A program made the translations under genes and the position numbers. Below are positions 24,301-36,644 of a DNA stretch of 64,000 bases, piece by piece. The stretch is taken from positions 62,001 to 126,000 of the forward strand of contig OENT01000260.1 of assembly GCA_900239685.1 (NCBI GenBank). Direction: 5' to 3'. The notes under the pieces are model-generated. The model had not been told where the DNA came from and did no database searches. It saw only the letters and a list, made by a program, of their open reading frames with translations. How positions within the stretch are numbered: position 1 is the first letter of the stretch; each line of letters begins with the position of its first letter. Source of the DNA: Rotaria macrura (taxonomy: Eukaryota; Rotifera; Eurotatoria; Philodinida; Philodinidae).

Positions 24301-26231
24301 GCTCGACAATTTTGTTCGTCGAAGTTGTTTTTAAGCAAAACAGATACATACAGTTGGACACAAAAATTCATTATTCGCACATACTGCTGAATGATGACAG
24401 CGAGAGTTACATAACATTTTAGCTTGTTTGCAAATTGCATCGATTCGTTTTACAACCCGCGCTACAATCGCATTTCAAAATTCCTTGTTAAACTGAGTTT
24501 TCCATTCGATACCGTCATCTTTACTCTTCACAGAAGGAGATAATATTGATGCAGCCATGATTTGGTTCGATTGTTGAAGTCGACCGTATATAGACATGGT
24601 GTGCACGTTCGAGATTGCCGATGAAAGTATAAACAGCTACCAGAGCCTTTTTTGTGGTCATTCATGAATCAGCTAGGTCTCACAGCGACAGAGAATTAAG
24701 TACCACCTCTAGTAAAAACAACTTCAACGACAACGTTTGTCGAAGTTAACTCAGACGAAAAAAATTGTCAAAGTTATAACTTCGACGAAAACCCTAACTT
24801 CGACACGATATATGTATATATATATTCTGATATTGTTTCTTATTCGCTCATCAACATTCTCGTTCATAGATAATTTGACATTGTACAAAACGCATCGCGA
24901 TGGTTTCTCGTTCAAACTAAAAGTGGTCATATTGTACAGCTTATTTTCAATTGTATCAAAAGTATGTCAACTGAAGTACTAGCAAATATTTGATGTAGTT
25001 TTGATTCTATGTATGAATCAAGTTTGAAAATTATCATTACCATTCGTGTAACTCGACGTTGTTTTAATTGTAGTATTTTATGAAATGTTCTCTAAAACAA
25101 CAAAGAATTGATATTGATTATTCGTTTTTCTTTTTGTCTTGTAAAAGTTGCTATTGTATCTTACAGTATTTCCATAGTTAGCCATTTTTCGACTTGCTTT
25201 AATCACATGCAATGCTAATTTAGTATAACATACGATAATGACAACCAATGGTAAAGCATAGTAGGAACAGAATGGAAATAAACAAACAATCAGATTTTCA
25301 TGTTCATTAACTCCACAAGCAGTATTTGATGGTGTTAATATACGAGATACTACATAGTAAGGAATAATAAGGAAAAAAGAGCCTATAAGAAACAAAAATG
25401 GAAAAATCATTTGTAAAATACAAGAAAGTATGTAGTTTTAATTTAATAAACATCACCATTATACCGACAATGAATCAATGATAGTATGATACTCAAACGA
25501 TTAATTCTCTTTTAATTAATATTCTTTTATAGTCGATTAGATTGTCATTCTCCCATCGACACTCGACTGACAGTAGGCCAAAGATACTCATGAGTAAGGA
25601 TTTGGTATATCGATAATAATGTAATTCAATATATAATATGAAAATGGATACTCATCGTAGAAACTTACATGCCCAAATAATAATACAAATTATAAAAGCA
25701 TTACGTGGTGTACGCCATCCCAGTTTGGATTTCGGTTGAACAATATATAAATATCGATCGATACTCATTACAGCTAATATATTACAAGTAGCTTGTAAAA
25801 ATCCCTAGGATGAAAAATCTATTCGAACTTTCTTTTGCACACAAATAAACTTACGTAGGCAAGATATGTGTAGATCTTACATGCCATGTTACCAAAAGGA
25901 TATCTATTGGCTACACCCAAGTACGTTGTATAAGGTATTGAAAGTGTCAAAAATAAAAGATCAGCTAAAGCTAAATTAATGACATAACAATTTGTTACAT
26001 TTCGATAGTTTTGCTTCCAAATAGCTACATAGATAACCATTGAGTTACCTATTATGAAAAACCAATGAAATAAAGTATTGTGATGTATTGAATAGTGTCA
26101 ACAAAAAAAACCCTACCGATAAGACCAAAAACAAATATTAGAAAGTAGAATAAAAGTAAGACACGACCAGAAAATTGTGAAACTCCTTGTTCGGTCGATT
26201 TTGCTATGATTGTTTCGTTCATGATCATCAT
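21310..26231 (-). CDS. class A (rhodopsin-like) peptide-type G-protein-coupled receptor
   Basis: Plasma-membrane seven-helix receptor, most like the galanin/allatostatin-A/kisspeptin group, though the ligand cannot be named from sequence alone. Six exons join in phase: 26231-26117, 26048-25855, 25804-25669, 25382-25165, 25091-25041, 21765-21310, giving 389 residues. TM1 carries GNSMVIYVA, TM2 LALADLLFL, and TM3 starts at the disulfide Cys of MACKIYTYL. The G-protein-coupling motif is SIDRYLYIVQP. TM4 is IICIIIWACSFFLIIP, ECL2 has the partner Cys, TM5 is YYALPLVVIIVCY, TM6 is FAICWLPIHVLEL (CWxP), and TM7 is NSCLNPYLYALL (NPxxY). The tail has vicinal cysteines (SSCCK), possible palmitoylation sites, and an acidic His/Asp/Glu-rich stretch. 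The short N-terminus has one N-glycosylation motif (NET) and three nearby in-frame ATGs (26231, 26228, 26222). The last intron is 3.28 kb and contains a TIR element. Confidence 0.9.
24238..24808. mobile_element. 571-bp non-autonomous TIR element in the GPCR intron
   Basis: Ends are imperfect inverted repeats: TCGTGCCGAAGTTAGGGTGT on the left, and on the right the complement begins TCGTGTCGAAGTTAGGGTTT. A 6-bp direct repeat TATATG flanks both sides (24232-24237 and 24809-24814), although it sits in TA-rich sequence. Subterminal copies of TCGAAGTT and its complement recur in both halves. No transposase frame is seen. Superfamily uncertain. Confidence 0.75.
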
Positions 26232-28211
26232 ATTTTTTTATTTCAAGTAATATTTTTCAATCATCTATTGTTCGAAAATTATTCATCTAAAACATTAGAG
26301 AATATTCAGAAAAATGAATAAGAAATAGATAGCTTACTAACACGAAGAGGAGACAGAAAAAATTTTAATATAGTAGAGATTATTCCTAATCATTCGTATT
26401 CTTTTTTAAATCACATTACTTGACGACATATATCAACTACAAAGTGATTAGAAGTGATAGTTTTCATAATAAAAATGTTCACTATTAGTCTTGCTTTTCT
26501 CAAAAACGTTTTTTTTTCTTGAGTGCTTCCATTCATTCTAGAATAATCGAAGTATGAAGAAAATCTTTTTGAAATGAGAAAGACTCTATAAAGAATGGTA
26601 ACTATTTATTGATACAAGTAATGAATGAAGTATTCCCAGTCATATTTTCGTCAGTCTAGAATATAAGTACTATTCTAATTTCCTCAAGCATATATCTTAA
26701 CCCAAATCTATCTTGTGCACTTATCTAATCTCAATTATAATGAGTAGTTTTCACTGAGGTACTAATTCCACAACAATCATTACTCATCATATTATACTGA
26801 TGTTATTGAATGATAAACTCAGCCTTACATTCAATAGTACTTTTTCAAAGTTATAGATGAATGAAATTTCAAAATGTTTTAGTAATTATTCTGTTCTACG
26901 AAGATACATTTATGCAAATAATTAAGTTCACATGTCACTACCAAATCATGTTTATTAAGATTAATATGGATTTGCCATGCATGTTATGATATTTTATCAT
27001 GGAAAAATAAAAAACATATATGGTTAACATAAATTTATACACGGTCTAAAAGATAAACCATTTATATCATATGACAAAAGCTAATCAGTCTTCACTAAAA
27101 AAGTCTAACCTAATATGATTTAGCTTTTTGATGCATCCTTTAATAAATAATCTGTTTTTTGACGAAAAAAAAGGTTTTTTAGCAAATGTTATAATATTTT
27201 AGTAATCGGTTCATTAATTTTAATTTCCTGTAAAGAAACGAAGCTTTATAGCTCATCATAATAAGACTACTCTATAGTTTTTCCTTCAATAGATAGAATA
27301 TGAAATACGATAAAGCAGAAATGAATATAATAAATCTATTCATTCCACTTCATCTCCCGTTATCGGACGTTAGTTTCTATATTTTCCTATTGTAGACAAT
27401 AAAGTCGCACCACGTACTCAATTAAAGATACTTCAGTAAATTTTGTATATTTTCGAAAGACAAAAGATATTCAACTATTTTAATTATTTTTTAACATCTT
27501 CTAGAAAGTACTCATTTCAAATCTTGTCTGTCATTCATCGTTGCTGATTTCGATTCGTCTTTTTAATGGAATAGAAGTGCTCTTGTAATTAACTTGAATG
27601 AAAAAGAAAGAGCTAGAGTTAATAATAGGAATAAACCTTTTGAACTAAACTAGTCTAATCAACATAATTGATTGCTAACCTTATACATCTAAATATAATA
27701 AAAACAAAAAGAGTACCTTACAACAGTAACAACCAAATTTGCGTTTGGACAGAAGCGATACAATTGGTGGCGGCGTCTTCTTTTTAATAATTTAGGTACT
27801 CTAAGTAAGAATTTCTATGATTCATTTGCTTAACTTAAATTTATTATTAAAGTAAATTAAACAGATAAAATTGATGGTTCTGTTATTAGTCAAAAACATT
27901 AAAAGTAAATTGTCACTTTGAATTGTTATGGAAAACTAGTTACTATTAAATTAGAAACTCAACAAGACTCGATCTATTTCTTTTATGAACTATTCAATGA
28001 TTTCGTTCGAGGTGAGTGACAGTCTCAATAGATTCTATTCTAATGATAGTGTCAGCATGTTATCAATGGAATATTTCGATTAACCAAGATTCTAATTTCT
28101 CATGAGAAAATCATAAAGTAAGTCAATTTTTTTATTCTTACCTTCTCGTGTTCTTTAGATTTTTTATTTGTTAGATTTTAGGATAGTTTTTTCCTCACTT
28201 TTAAAGAACTA
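26232..28211. other. intergenic, upstream of the GPCR gene
   Basis: AT-rich sequence with no long frame. One minus-strand stretch near 27722-27785 has splice-like borders and reads TPPPIVSLLSKRKFGCYCC. It is isolated and not called as a gene. Confidence 0.45.
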
Positions 28212-28879
28212 CATGGGTCATTCTGAAAGTTCTCAAGTGTGCAATACTGTTAGCTTAGTTCGAAAGAATTTCATTATACTTGTTTGAAGTAATGTCCTTG
28301 TTCACTAATACACTTTTTCATTCTTTCGAACTACTTTTTATAACATTGGCAGAAATCACCTTTTTCAAGACAGTCTATGTGTGTTCTGACAGCATCATGA
28401 AGTTCATTAATATTCCGGAAGCGTTTACAAAAAAGTTGCTCTTTAATTTTACCAGTTTAAGAACAACTTCGATACTTTCTGGAATAAATGCAGTTCTTGG
28501 CCGACCAGCACGGGGTTCATCTTCAAAAAGATCCCTGCCACGACTGAATTCAGCAAAAATATGTAAACTTTGGCACGAGAAACACAATAGTCATCAAAGG
28601 TTTTTGTTTAATGATTCAAGACATTCCTCTTGCGACAATTGTTTTTTGTAATCATAATAAATCATAACTCGAATATGTTCTCGTGTTAGATTCATGATGG
28701 TGCAAAAAAAATATGTCAGTAGTGAATCACTTAATCTACAAAACAATCAAAGGAAAAATGTCTAAGAGCTTAAAGTGTGTATATTTTCTTCTAAGATTTG
28801 GGTCTACTACCACAACTACGAAAGTCTTAGATATCTTGTAATTTAAGAAAGAATCTAAAAACTTTCAGAATGACCCATG
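28212..28879. mobile_element. mariner-family relic, internally deleted
   Basis: Terminal inverted repeats are CATGGGTCATTCTGAAAGTT on the left and its exact complement on the right. The left flank is TA; the right flank is CA, so one TA target copy seems mutated. Minus-strand remains of a mariner transposase N-terminal region lie inside: VSRAKVYIF, then in a shifted frame FAEFSRGRDLFEDEPRAGRP, matching the family pattern SRAQVFRWFKRF...GRES.EDD.R.GRP. At 668 bp it is about half a full element, is frameshifted, and lacks the catalytic domain. Confidence 0.85.
28375..28587 (-). pseudogene. mariner transposase N-terminal fragment
   Basis: About 70 codons on the minus strand carrying the linker between the two helix-turn-helix motifs of mariner transposases (GRDLFEDEPRAGRPRT). 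Upstream residues of the same domain (SRAKVYIF) are in another frame near 28570-28600, so a frameshift separates them. No DDD catalytic region remains. It cannot code for an active transposase. Confidence 0.75.
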
Positions 28880-31800
28880 CATATTTACTCATTATCGTTC
28901 TTATGACTTTCATCGAATAATAAGAAGATAAAAACCAACTCAGAAAATTTAAGTTGCACTCACAAGAAAAATAAAGTAAGCAGCTTCTTTTCATTACTTA
29001 ACGTAATTACAAATCATGACATAATTTTCCGAAATAAAAAATTCTCACGTTCAAACTTACTTCTAACGTTTCTTTCACTTAGATTAATTATACAGTAAAA
29101 TATAAATGATAACAAACTATACAATGAACAATATACGAGAAGTTTTAATGCATCTGAATTATTAAAACTAATAGATTCAAAAATTTTTCATTAGTGCAGT
29201 TTCATTTAAAATAATATAAAAACAGACATGAGTGTATGTATCTCTTGTTGAAAAGAAAAAGAAACTAGGAACAATAACATCCTCAGTTTTCTACCTACCC
29301 ATGTGGCTTTATTTCAAGTATTTCGAATAAAAATGAACGTAATTGAATTGCAAATAACACTGTTCATGAGACACGATGTCATCTAGTATTTTCTAGCTTT
29401 TATCTTTTCTTTTTTGATAAAGAAAATAGCCACCGTTGCACCATCCAAAACAATGGGAGGTGTACTAATTGATTCTTGAGAGAATTATAACGTGAGCAGT
29501 AGAATTTCTCGGTGTAAAAATTAATGGGTCGATACTGAGATAGGTACTGTGAGTTTGTAACGCAATACGCTGTTAATAGCTCGAACAAATTTAAATAAAT
29601 ACGACGAATAGAATAAGAAATAAATTCAATATCTAGTAAAGCAAATAATACCAACTATTTTTTGTGTTTGATTTCCATAATGGACCTCTTTTTTGTAATT
29701 TAAATTGAATTTGCCTGTAAAAAGTCAGCATGATATAAAAGAAGTTAATATGATGATAGATATTCAAACATGATATCCCTCTGCTACACAAATGACATAT
29801 TTTGACTAGAAACTGAATAAAATTAGCAAAGCAATGTTAATCTATTTTCTTATCAATCACGCAATTTCATTTTCGGCACTACTGTACTGGAAATGAAAAG
29901 CCAAAGAACCTTTAGTAGAAATTGATATATTGCATGACAAATAGATACCTATTTCTTACTGTTGCATGCCAATGCATTTAAATTTTGTCGTTCTGCGTGA
30001 TAAAAGAAAAGAAATCAGTCGTCAAAATTTATTTCGTAGATTTGGAAACAATTCATTCGGGCACTTATTATATATACTAATTAATAGCCGTCATTTATAT
30101 GAAATTTTACTCAAATCAATACGTATATTTATTCATGTTGATAGACAATAGTTCTAGCTAGTTTATTTGAAAAACTATCGCACTCAGATTTTTCTATTGC
30201 ACTCTCATTTTAAAGCGTATTTTATGCACCACTGATTGAGAGAACTATGTTTTGCTAACATAATTTATCAAATGCCACTTTTCACGAATGAAAAATTCGA
30301 ACAACTGTCAATGTTCAATGAAAATAAACTAAAATAAATTATCAATCATAAGATACTACACTAGATTTCATGCAGTCATAATAATCTATGAGTACGAAAA
30401 AAAGAAAATGAGTAATGTTATTGAGTGATAAAAAAGAAACTGGAGAAACAAACCTTCATGGAACTGTATAAGGGTTTTTCTGAATAGAAACATTGTATGT
30501 GTATGATAGTGTAAAACATACGCAAGAAAACACTTTTGAATAATGTTTACTATCGATGATTAATGATACTATTTCAATAGGCTAATTTTCAACTACATAA
30601 TTTTATTTTTGTTGCATAACTTTATGCGTAGGAAACTTTCAAAATGGAAAGACTTAAAACAAGAAGCAGTTGTAACTGAGTGTAGCTCCTGTTTCAAATA
30701 TTAAAAGAATCATCTCATCATTGAATTTTAATTAGAATGAATGCTATCATCGCTACAACTAAGAAAATAAGACAAACTGTCGCATGGAACATGTGAGTTG
30801 TACATGAAAATCTTATTCTATAAAATAGAAGATTCAATTAAAATCACCTGAAAGTTAGAAAGTCGAGTCAATTTCACACAAATAACTATCGGAAATAAAA
30901 AAAGGTTTCAACTTCACAAAGCAAATCGATTGACATTTAAAAAAAACGTCAACGAACTTACTAGTCAGAAATATAAGAAAGACCGGCTTTTTGCAATGTT
31001 CTTTGCATATTATATGTAGATTAAGGAACTGTAAGTAATTATGTATCATTATTTGATTGACAGAAAGTAATTAAAAGAAAAATAGATTTTCTTTGTTCTT
31101 TCTAGAGTTAGAGGGAAATCGTTTTTCTCTCGGATATGAAATTAAATACTGGGAAAGGAACAAAATGAGCGCAGAACTTATTCACACATGATTCAGCTTT
31201 AAGAAAAAAGCGCAGCAAAGTTCAAGGCTGATTCAAAACTAGATGTTATTTTTTATCGTCTTCGATCTCCATTTATGTTGATTATTCAAATGAGTTCTTA
31301 AAACATTCCACGTATTTGTCAGAATACGATTTGTGACTAATACTAAGTAGGGAAAGATTTGACACAAGAAATTTTTACCAATAATGAAAACTATTAACAT
31401 TAAACAGCATGCTGGCTTATCGAGAGTGTTTAAATAAAGATCTGAGAAACATAAGAATAGGTTACAGATTGGGAAAAACTTTAACCTGGAAAAATCGGCT
31501 ATATATCCATTAAACTGACAATATTTTTATTTGTGATATGATAAAACTTTGACTTATTTACTGAAGTAACCTCTTCGTTAATAATGCTTCAATGTTTATG
31601 TAGTTAAACTTTCAGTTAAATATGGATATCTTTCGACTGTAATACATACCTATTTTTTGTTTCTTTAAAATCATGTTATCTCTTGTTTTGTTCTCGATTA
31701 GTACTAATACTATTCTCATTCTGTATGCTGTTTTAGCGAGTTTAACTTTATTAATGTGATAATCAGTAGCAGGGTTATTGAGTTTGATGTTAATAAGTTT

Positions 31801-34305
31801 TCTATTTTCGATAAACGAGTGGTAACAATACTATGGCTCACAATATTGAACCACGACTTGTGGGGCATGAAATATGAAAAATCTCTACATTGAAAATGGT
31901 GTATCGAGCTGAAATATAGAGACTTGATCAAAACTCATCAATTATAATGCTAGATTAATCTTTATCTTTTTTTCGTGAAGAGTGAATCTCTTCTGCACAA
32001 AAACCATCTTCGATCCATTCGTTCTATCGAAAAATCGATGAGAAAAACATGGATTTATGGTTGCTTATTCAAATCGGTTTTAAAACGATGGAAGAGCAAA
32101 CCCTGTCTGAGAGACACAGAATTCTTAGACTGTATTTATTGAACGAATAATTCAAATGCAATCATTTATGATGGGCAGTTCATAAATTGATGTATGATAT
32201 GTTTTAAATATAATTATCTAGACAATTGATTGATTGCATAGTGGTTTTTGTAAGTAAAAGTTTACAATGAAGTTTACTGTAGTTTATTTAAAAGAAAAAA
32301 GGAGTCATTATTAAACTGATAACATCTGTCATTAATCATTAACATATAAAAAAAGTACGTTAAGAAAATCAATTCATCAATGGATTTATCGTTCCTTGTT
32401 CTACTAAACTAAAGCCTTAACGCATAGTAGATATAAGAAAAATATTTGATTCTTGACTTTAGAAGTTGTAGAATAAATTGAGTTACAATAGAGCATGAAG
32501 TTATTTAGAAGAATAGAAAGCATCTGTCTGTTTTTCTCGTAAGCTATTATATACTAACAAGATATGTCATCGTATTTGAAGTTTAATGATGAACTGTTAC
32601 TTTTGATATATAGCAAAACAGAGGTGAATTTATAAAGCATTTTTAGCTATTTTTAATTCTGAAACTTTAAAACATGCTTAAGTTCTTTTTTTTCGTTACA
32701 TTCAATGCAAATGTGAAACAAATTCGACCCAGGCAGGATTCATTTCTTCTCTTCCTCTTTTAAACAATGTATATAGAATTTAACAACTTTTAAAATATTT
32801 CCTAGAATAATGCTACTCTTTTCTCTTCGTCGTATCTTTACAATCTAGAGCTTCAATTAATATAACTATTAGTAGCGAAAGAATTAGACATATTCTATTT
32901 CACTGTCTCATATTCTTCTTGGATACTGGATTGATATTAAGAGAATGAATTTGCTTTTCGATGACCTAACAACATGTCAAACATTTTGATGTGATTGATT
33001 GAGAATAGCAATAATGTGAAGTATTCCAAAAAAGAGAGAAAGACAACGTTTCTACATATGCTTAAAAGAAAAGCATGGTGAAGTCTGTTCGGGATAGTAT
33101 TAGCGCCTGGTTTTGGAATGTTCCTGTGTGGGAAAAATGAAGAAAAAATACCTAATTAAGATCAAGAGACTATGTCTTGATGATTACTATACTGAAATGT
33201 CTAACTATTTCTGTACACATATTATTTAAACACATACCAAATCTTTCATTTACGATCGAAATTATAAAAGTGGCATTATCTATCTTTGTTCATGTTCCAG
33301 TATATATATATATATATATATATGTTTGGGTGTGGGTGTGTGAGGTTGTGAGATTGTGTGATGAGTGACGTTGACAGTGACAGAGACATGTTTTCCTTCT
33401 TCTTTGAAGTATTTTTCCTCAGTGTTTTCTCTAGATTTACCAAATAACTCACACAATTTTTAACTGTATTACTTTACATTTTTATATATTCTATCTTTTA
33501 ATTCAGACTTCTAAGTCTATTTACTTAAGATTGATTCCGATCGGATATTAATGGAATATTGTAAACAAGGATGGAAAAGTCGACATTCACATAATAGATT
33601 CCATCGATTTAGTCAGGCATGTGTTAATCGAGACACACAACATTCTCATAGAATTCATGCTTTCAGCTGTCTATTCTTTCCAAGAGTTTATCGAATATAA
33701 ATGATGCCTAGTTCAGGGATTCCAAATCTAAATGTGTGAAATCGAATGGCACAAGCATTGATCTCAATTGGTGCCTATGCGTGTCAACTACATATGAAAA
33801 AAACTGTCTTTTTCTGTCAAGTTCGTCCATAAAACTTTTATAGACGAACGTATATATGAATGTAACTGATTTAAATAAAATAAGTATTTTTTAATTAAAA
33901 TTCTTAATTTTAATCCGTAATATTGGTGTTGGTAAACTTTGTCTCAATTTATTGTATTTCTAAATATTAAACGACTAGAACGTTACGTCAATTATTTCAA
34001 CTGTACTCAATAGGATTTTACTGAAGACAATAATAAGAATAGATTACTATAGTAAGGAGAAAAAATAGATGTAAGAAATCAACAGTTCACTCATAAAATA
34101 GTTCAGAAAGAAAGTTAAGTTATTTGGAACAAATGACAGATCACGCAAACATTAGTTATTGATAAAGGAAAAATAATGATTGGAAAAGGAAACAAACTTA
34201 GACATAAAATACTATAAAGTCTTAAAATAATGCTTTTGTAGGATTGCGAAGTTTTTTTTAGAGAAAATTCTTAATTATGATTAAAAGCATATGCACTATG
34301 ATATA
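28880..34305. other. gene-poor AT-rich region
   Basis: No convincing gene. Weak coding-like pieces occur on the minus strand near 29400-29654 and 30960-31020 and on plus near 33070-33140, without recognisable domains. A (TA)n run followed by GT-rich sequence lies at about 33300-33362. Confidence 0.45.
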
Positions 34306-34617
34306 TCATAGATTCTTTGGCCCTCGTTGGATTCGCGTTGGTGTAACTAAATCTTCGTGTTTATTTTGAGTTTGACTATCATCATTTGCATGAAATTTCT
34401 CAGTGAATGATGTACGTCTAGTTTTTGGTGCCGGAACAGGTTTCGGTGCCGGTTTGTATATCATTAAATCGAGACTTTGTGCACTACGAACAGTCGAATG
34501 ATTTACAGCCAAACAGCGTGCAATAAGTCCGACAAGAATCATAACACCAATAAAGACAAATGCTATAATTGATTCTGTCGGTACAAAATCAGGTTTCACA
34601 GTTGTCGACGAAGACAT
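34306..34617 (-). CDS. hypothetical single-pass membrane protein, 103 residues
   Basis: Uninterrupted frame from ATG to stop. A short Ser/Thr-rich N-terminus leads into one strong hydrophobic helix at residues 17-38 (IIAFVFIGVMILVGLIARCL), then a basic, Pro/Lys-rich tail (YKPAPKPVPAPKTRR) and a polar C-terminus. By charge the tail would be cytosolic. Codon use resembles the real exons in the window. No family recognised and no conserved enzymatic motif, so function is unknown. It has no same-strand neighbour close enough to suggest shared control. Confidence 0.5.
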   Translation of the reverse strand: MSSSTTVKPDFVPTESIIAFVFIGVMILVGLIARCLAVNHSTVRSAQSLDLMIYKPAPKPVPAPKTRRTSFTEKFHANDDSQTQNKHEDLVTPTRIQRGPKNL

Positions 34618-36515
34618 GTTGACTCGAATAAAATGATTGTTCCTCTTACATTAGTTTCTGTTTTTCCGGCTTAAATTCCAGTTCTTTTCTGCATGTAGAT
34701 GTCATGAATTGCATATAATCTCTGGTTTAACTCGGTTATTAAGCAAATATTTACACCTCTGACATGACAACATTTCATGAGCTTCTAACAGAATATGAAC
34801 GAGAAAGGAAAAAGAATAAAATAAATGCAAAAGAATAGAAAAACTTGAGCCTTTTTCTTCATTCCAATCTACTGATCTATAGTGCTTCGAGAGAAGTAAA
34901 ACAACTAAGGTTACAGATGATGTCTTCCGTAGAATATTGGAGCTATTCAACATTGAAAAGGATTCTTTTTATAGCATTCAATAAAAAAGGATAGCACGCA
35001 ACTATTTCTCATCCATGAAAATTTAACAATACAATGATAATCATTATTCATCCACCGCTAAATTATTGTACCGTGAGCATGTGTGATGACGTCAATTAAA
35101 ATGATTGAATTTTTTCATTAGATGCACGCTCGTAGAGTTTTATGAAACTAAATTACGAAATATTCTTCCTTTTCATCAAAGGATATAAATATGGTAAGGT
35201 TTAGTAATGAATCTAAAATCTCTTGTACCATGAATTTTCATAAATCCCATGGAAATGAAAAATCCATATACGAGACATTGTTAGTATGAAGTTGTACTGG
35301 AAAACTCTCCACTATCATCATATACTATACCCAAGAGAAGAACTTTCAGTGAAAAAATAGAATTGATTGTTTCGGTGTCTTATTAACAAAAGACGTATCT
35401 ATATGTAAAACAAGAACACGTAAGAGATAATTGAAAGGAGCTACAGTAGAATCTAGCTCAATATATTCGAACTCATTAATAAAATAAATTCATCGAGACA
35501 AAAAGTGAATATAAATTGTTTACAAAACTTAATTACATACATTCAACATCTCTATGTAATATCAAGTGAACATTAAATATCTGATGAGCTATACGCATGG
35601 TTTTCTTTAAAAGATTGCACGTTTGAAACTTCATATTTCTTTGAACTGTTGTTTACAATTTTATCAAGAGCAGCGCCTTTAAATCATGAATAAACGTGTA
35701 AATATTCATCAAAAGAGATATGTATCCTATCAGGTAGCGAATGAATTCTTTTACACTGAAAATTTGAAAACACTGACTCTTATTTTAAACAAAGATTTTG
35801 ATTCCATTAGACTATTTCCAGAATAAGAAAATTAACTGAAATATTTCAATCAGATAGTTTCTAGAACTATTGAATATTCAATAGAAATATCAATGCAGAC
35901 CCCAACAGAGAATCTATCCGTCTATGATGAATTCGACTCATCGAGAGTAAAACAAAAAATTCGATTCTGCATTCTTCCCTATTGAATTGTCTTTAACTAA
36001 GGTTATTAATAGCGGATTATCAGCTTTACTGTTGTGCAGATTTATAAACGGTACGTGCGTGTCATCTCTGGAGTATATGAATAATAGAAGGGCCCCCGTT
36101 TATTGAATGTTTTTTACATACTAATAATCATACTCAATCATTTAAAAGAAGAATGAAATTGTTATTTCCATCACATTCTCACATCTTCAATATTATTCAA
36201 TGTTTACGTCAAGAGCACGAATTTTAACATCATCGTGCGAAAGAATCACTTTCTAATATATACAAACAAAAAAGAAACTGGTGAAAATATTGACTCGATG
36301 CTATTTTTTCCTTTTTCAAGACTATGCAGATAGTAATATTAATAGTGTGGAACTTGGTATCAAGTGTGAGCCATGCGCGAAAGAAAATCATGCCATTCAA
36401 CAGTGATCATCTCATGATATAGTCTTTTCTTCTATCACTCATATTTTTTTAAATAAAACTATTTGTCAGATGATTATGGATTTAATAAACTATGTTAGTC
36501 TTGTCTCATTCGAAC

Positions 36516-36644
36516 TTATGTAAGGACGAATGTGGTGAGACGAATTTGGAATCGATATATTTTCTTGAAATTCTCAATGGGACGAATTTTTGCCAATAAA
36601 GAATGGCCCCAGTCACGAATAAACCGATGTCCATTCAAGTCAAA
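36516..36644 (-). CDS. possible orphan terminal exon
   Basis: After a good acceptor (CGTTTTAG) comes an open frame of 42 codons and TAA, locally GC-richer than its surroundings, with peptide such as GHRFIRDWGHSLLAKIRPI. A candidate upstream exon near 36690 (MIKVAKYTS) ends in a phase that does not fit. Family unknown. It may be a decayed exon. Confidence 0.25.
   Translation of the reverse strand, partial: FDLNGHRFIRDWGHSLLAKIRPIENFKKIYRFQIRLTTFVLT

Noticed and set aside
27722..27785. Exon-like minus-strand piece TPPPIVSLLSKRKFGCYCC
   Set aside because: Splice-like borders but no other exon to join. Too short to support.
33070..33140. GC-richer stretch considered as an snRNA, tRNA-like or SINE sequence
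   Set aside because: No match to remembered tRNA box A/B spacing or to U1/U6 core sequences; only short coding-like frames on both strands.
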